This document shows positions 6,417 through 6,947 of a stretch of 6,947 nt of DNA, piece by piece (position 1 is the first letter of the stretch; each line of letters begins with the position of its first letter). The notes under the pieces are model-generated. The model did no database searches. It was not told the origin of the DNA and saw only the letters and a program-made list of their open reading frames with translations. The translations under genes and the position numbers were made by a program. The stretch is from assembly GCA_022792755.1 (NCBI GenBank), contig JAAWBP010000060.1, forward strand, positions 1-6,947. Reading direction: 5' to 3'. This stretch comes from Oscillospiraceae bacterium (GTDB taxonomy: Bacteria; Bacillota; Clostridia; Oscillospirales; Ruminococcaceae).

Positions 6417-6692
6417 ATGACAAAGACCGATCTGATTAATTCGGTGGCCCAAAAGGCTGACATTTCAAAGAAAGATGCTGACAAAGCGGTGAGCGCTGTG
6501 ATTGCCGCTATTTCTGAATCCTTGGTTGCAGGTGAGAAGGTTCAGCTGGTTGGCTTCGGCACGTTCGAAGTCCGTGACCGCGCTGAGAGAGAGGGCAAAA
6601 ACCCCGCAACTGGTGAAAAAATTACGATTGCGGCAACAAAAGTTCCTGCATTTAAAGCTGGTAAAGCGCTGAAAGACGCCGTGGCGAAATAA
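6417..6692 (+). CDS. hup: HU family nucleoid-associated DNA-binding protein
   Basis: This 91-residue protein is a full-length HU subunit, which dimerises, bends DNA and compacts the nucleoid. The N-terminal half is the helical dimerisation body (M-T-K-T-D-L-I-N onward). G46-F-G-T-F-E-V-R and G-K-N-P-A-T-G-E are the family signature, with the proline of N-P-A-T-G at the tip of the DNA-gripping arm; the end F-K-A-G-K-A-L-K-D-A-V is also typical. The ribosome binding site GGAGGT at 6403-6408, eight bases before ATG, is the strongest in the window. Codon choice is shifted towards A/T-ending codons (GCT, GCA, AAA) compared with its neighbours, fitting high expression. In Bacillota an S4-domain gene (rqcP/yabO) commonly follows; here repeats begin at the stop codon instead and the next gene is out of view. 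Confidence 0.97.
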   Translation: MTKTDLINSVAQKADISKKDADKAVSAVIAAISESLVAGEKVQLVGFGTFEVRDRAEREGKNPATGEKITIAATKVPAFKAGKALKDAVAK

Positions 6693-6700
6693 GAACCTCA

Positions 6701-6737
6701 CGAAACAGGAACTGAATCAAAGATTCAGACTGTTTCG
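6701..6737 (+). repeat. Hairpin of repeat unit 1
   Basis: The outer arms CGAAACAG 6701-6708 and CTGTTTCG 6730-6737 form 8 base pairs. After an asymmetric internal loop (GAA on the left, A on the right), CTGAATC 6712-6718 pairs with GATTCAG 6722-6728 over an AAA loop. That makes 15 pairs in all, AT-rich unlike units 2 and 3. It begins 8 bases after the HU stop codon and could protect the 3' end of hup mRNA. No T-run follows, so it is not a classical terminator. Confidence 0.9.
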
Positions 6738-6748
6738 GAGAACCTTGT

Positions 6749-6790
6749 ATCATTCCCGCTTCGCACAATGCGCTCGCGGAGATGGTATAA
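6749..6790 (+). repeat. Second hairpin in the linker of unit 1
   Basis: CCGC and GCGG (about 6758-6761 and 6776-6779) pair, enclosing CGCA with TGCG over a CAA loop. Imperfect outer pairing between TATCATTC and GATGGTATA extends it, with a bulge and a mismatch. Only unit 1 has this expanded linker; it accounts for the longer 98-base period. The pairing is weaker and less regular than in the main hairpins. Confidence 0.55.
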
Positions 6791-6799
6791 GAACCCCAC

Positions 6800-6829
6800 G
6801 CCGTAAGCGCAGGCAAAGCCTGCGACGGC
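6800..6829 (+). repeat. Hairpin of repeat unit 2
   Basis: GCCGT 6800-6804 pairs with ACGGC 6825-6829, and CGCAGGC 6808-6814 pairs with GCCTGCG 6818-6824 over an AAA loop. A 3-base AAG bulge (6805-6807) sits on the left arm only. The layout is identical to unit 3 although the stem bases differ. Confidence 0.9.
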
Positions 6830-6869
6830 TGAGGGAACCTTGTTGCTCGCTGGCGCTCGTAATAAGAAC

Positions 6870-6908
6870 CTCACGGCGCAAGCGGAAGCAAAGCTTCCGG
6901 CGCCTGAG
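6870..6908 (+). repeat. Hairpin of repeat unit 3
   Basis: CTCA 6870-6873 pairs with TGAG 6905-6908, GGCGC 6875-6879 with GCGCC 6900-6904, and CGGAAGC 6883-6889 with GCTTCCG 6893-6899 over an AAA loop. A left-arm AAG bulge (6880-6882) matches that of unit 2, and C6874 is unpaired. With 16 base pairs, this is the clearest copy of the element. Confidence 0.9.
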
Positions 6909-6947
6909 AGAACCTTGTTGCTCCCCTTGGTCGTAATAAGAACCTCA

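Larger units (their letters stand above)
6689..6947 (+). repeat. Array of a modular hairpin-bearing repeat (three units plus the start of a fourth)
   Basis: Units begin with ATAAGAACC at 6689, 6787, 6862 and 6936, giving periods of 98, 75 and 74 bases. Each full unit reads ATAAGAACC(T/C)CACG, a hairpin with an AAA loop, then G(A/G)GAACCTTGT and a linker. GAACC boxes therefore occur twice per unit, at 6693, 6740, 6791, 6835, 6866, 6910 and 6940. In units 2 and 3 they alternate at 44 bases (across the hairpin) and 30-31 bases (across the linker). Units 2 and 3 share the linker start TTGTTGCTC and the linker end TCGTAATAAGAACC; unit 1 has a longer, different linker. The 255-base stretch after hup holds no credible gene, and the array continues past the right edge. 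I do not recognise the family. Confidence 0.9.

Noticed and set aside
6701..6750. Intrinsic terminator of hup formed by the first repeat hairpin
   Set aside because: The hairpin is strong, but the following bases are GAGAACCTTG with no T-run, and equivalent hairpins recur downstream with the same non-T flank.
6745..6936. 63-codon open frame through the repeat array with internally repeated Arg-rich peptide
   Set aside because: It is read from the repeats themselves: the 75-base period keeps frame for two units. There is no ribosome binding site, composition is extreme, and nothing resembles a protein family.
6689..6947. CRISPR array
   Set aside because: The conserved boxes are short, the variable parts are palindromic hairpins rather than unique spacers, periods vary (98, 75, 74) and no cas gene is seen.
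6689..6947. Integron attC sites or gene cassette array
   Set aside because: There are no open frames between units and no matching GTTRRRY/RYYYAAC end pairs around each hairpin; units are too short to be cassettes.

Overview
All recognisable genes in this window lie on the + strand. The base composition is moderately GC-rich. Gene content points to an anaerobic, Gram-positive, spore-former-type member of the Bacillota (class Clostridia, probably Oscillospirales/Ruminococcaceae-like). The main clues are a HemZ-type radical SAM protein, a SpoVB/YabM-type flippase followed by MazG and HU, strong AGGAGG-like ribosome binding sites and a sigma-A-type promoter. The taxonomic placement is inference from gene families and order, not from a search.

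Layout. Positions 1-37 hold the last codons of an upstream gene, possibly an MBL-fold hydrolase. Next come a HemZ-like oxidase (41-1537) and a P-loop nucleoside kinase (1500-2438), which overlap by 38 bases. A textbook promoter (TTGAAA-17-TATAAT) right after the kinase stop drives a small coiled-coil/zinc-ribbon protein (2518-2889), followed 5 bases later by a trimeric-type purine nucleoside phosphorylase (2895-3713). A strong intrinsic terminator at 3719-3770 closes this group. The only 14-19 bases between its U-run and the next start contain further complementary segments that could hide the next gene's ribosome binding site. A SpoVB/MurJ-superfamily flippase (3790-5526), a MazG NTP pyrophosphohydrolase (5575-6375) and HU (6417-6692) then follow in the order seen in the yabM-yabN region of Bacillota.

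The final 255 bases hold no credible gene. They carry an array of a modular repeat: three units and the start of a fourth. Each unit has a conserved ATAAGAACC-type start, a hairpin with an AAA loop, and a second GAACCT box. The stems differ in sequence from unit to unit but pairing is kept, so structure is conserved more than sequence. The first unit begins inside the HU stop codon. This array is the least explained and most interesting part of the window; I do not recognise it as a named element.

Functionally, the window combines nucleoside salvage (kinase and phosphorylase), nucleotide-pool cleaning (MazG), envelope lipid-linked precursor export (flippase), nucleoid organisation (HU) and tetrapyrrole-related radical chemistry (HemZ-like). 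These are ordinary chromosomal housekeeping genes rather than a mobile or defence island.
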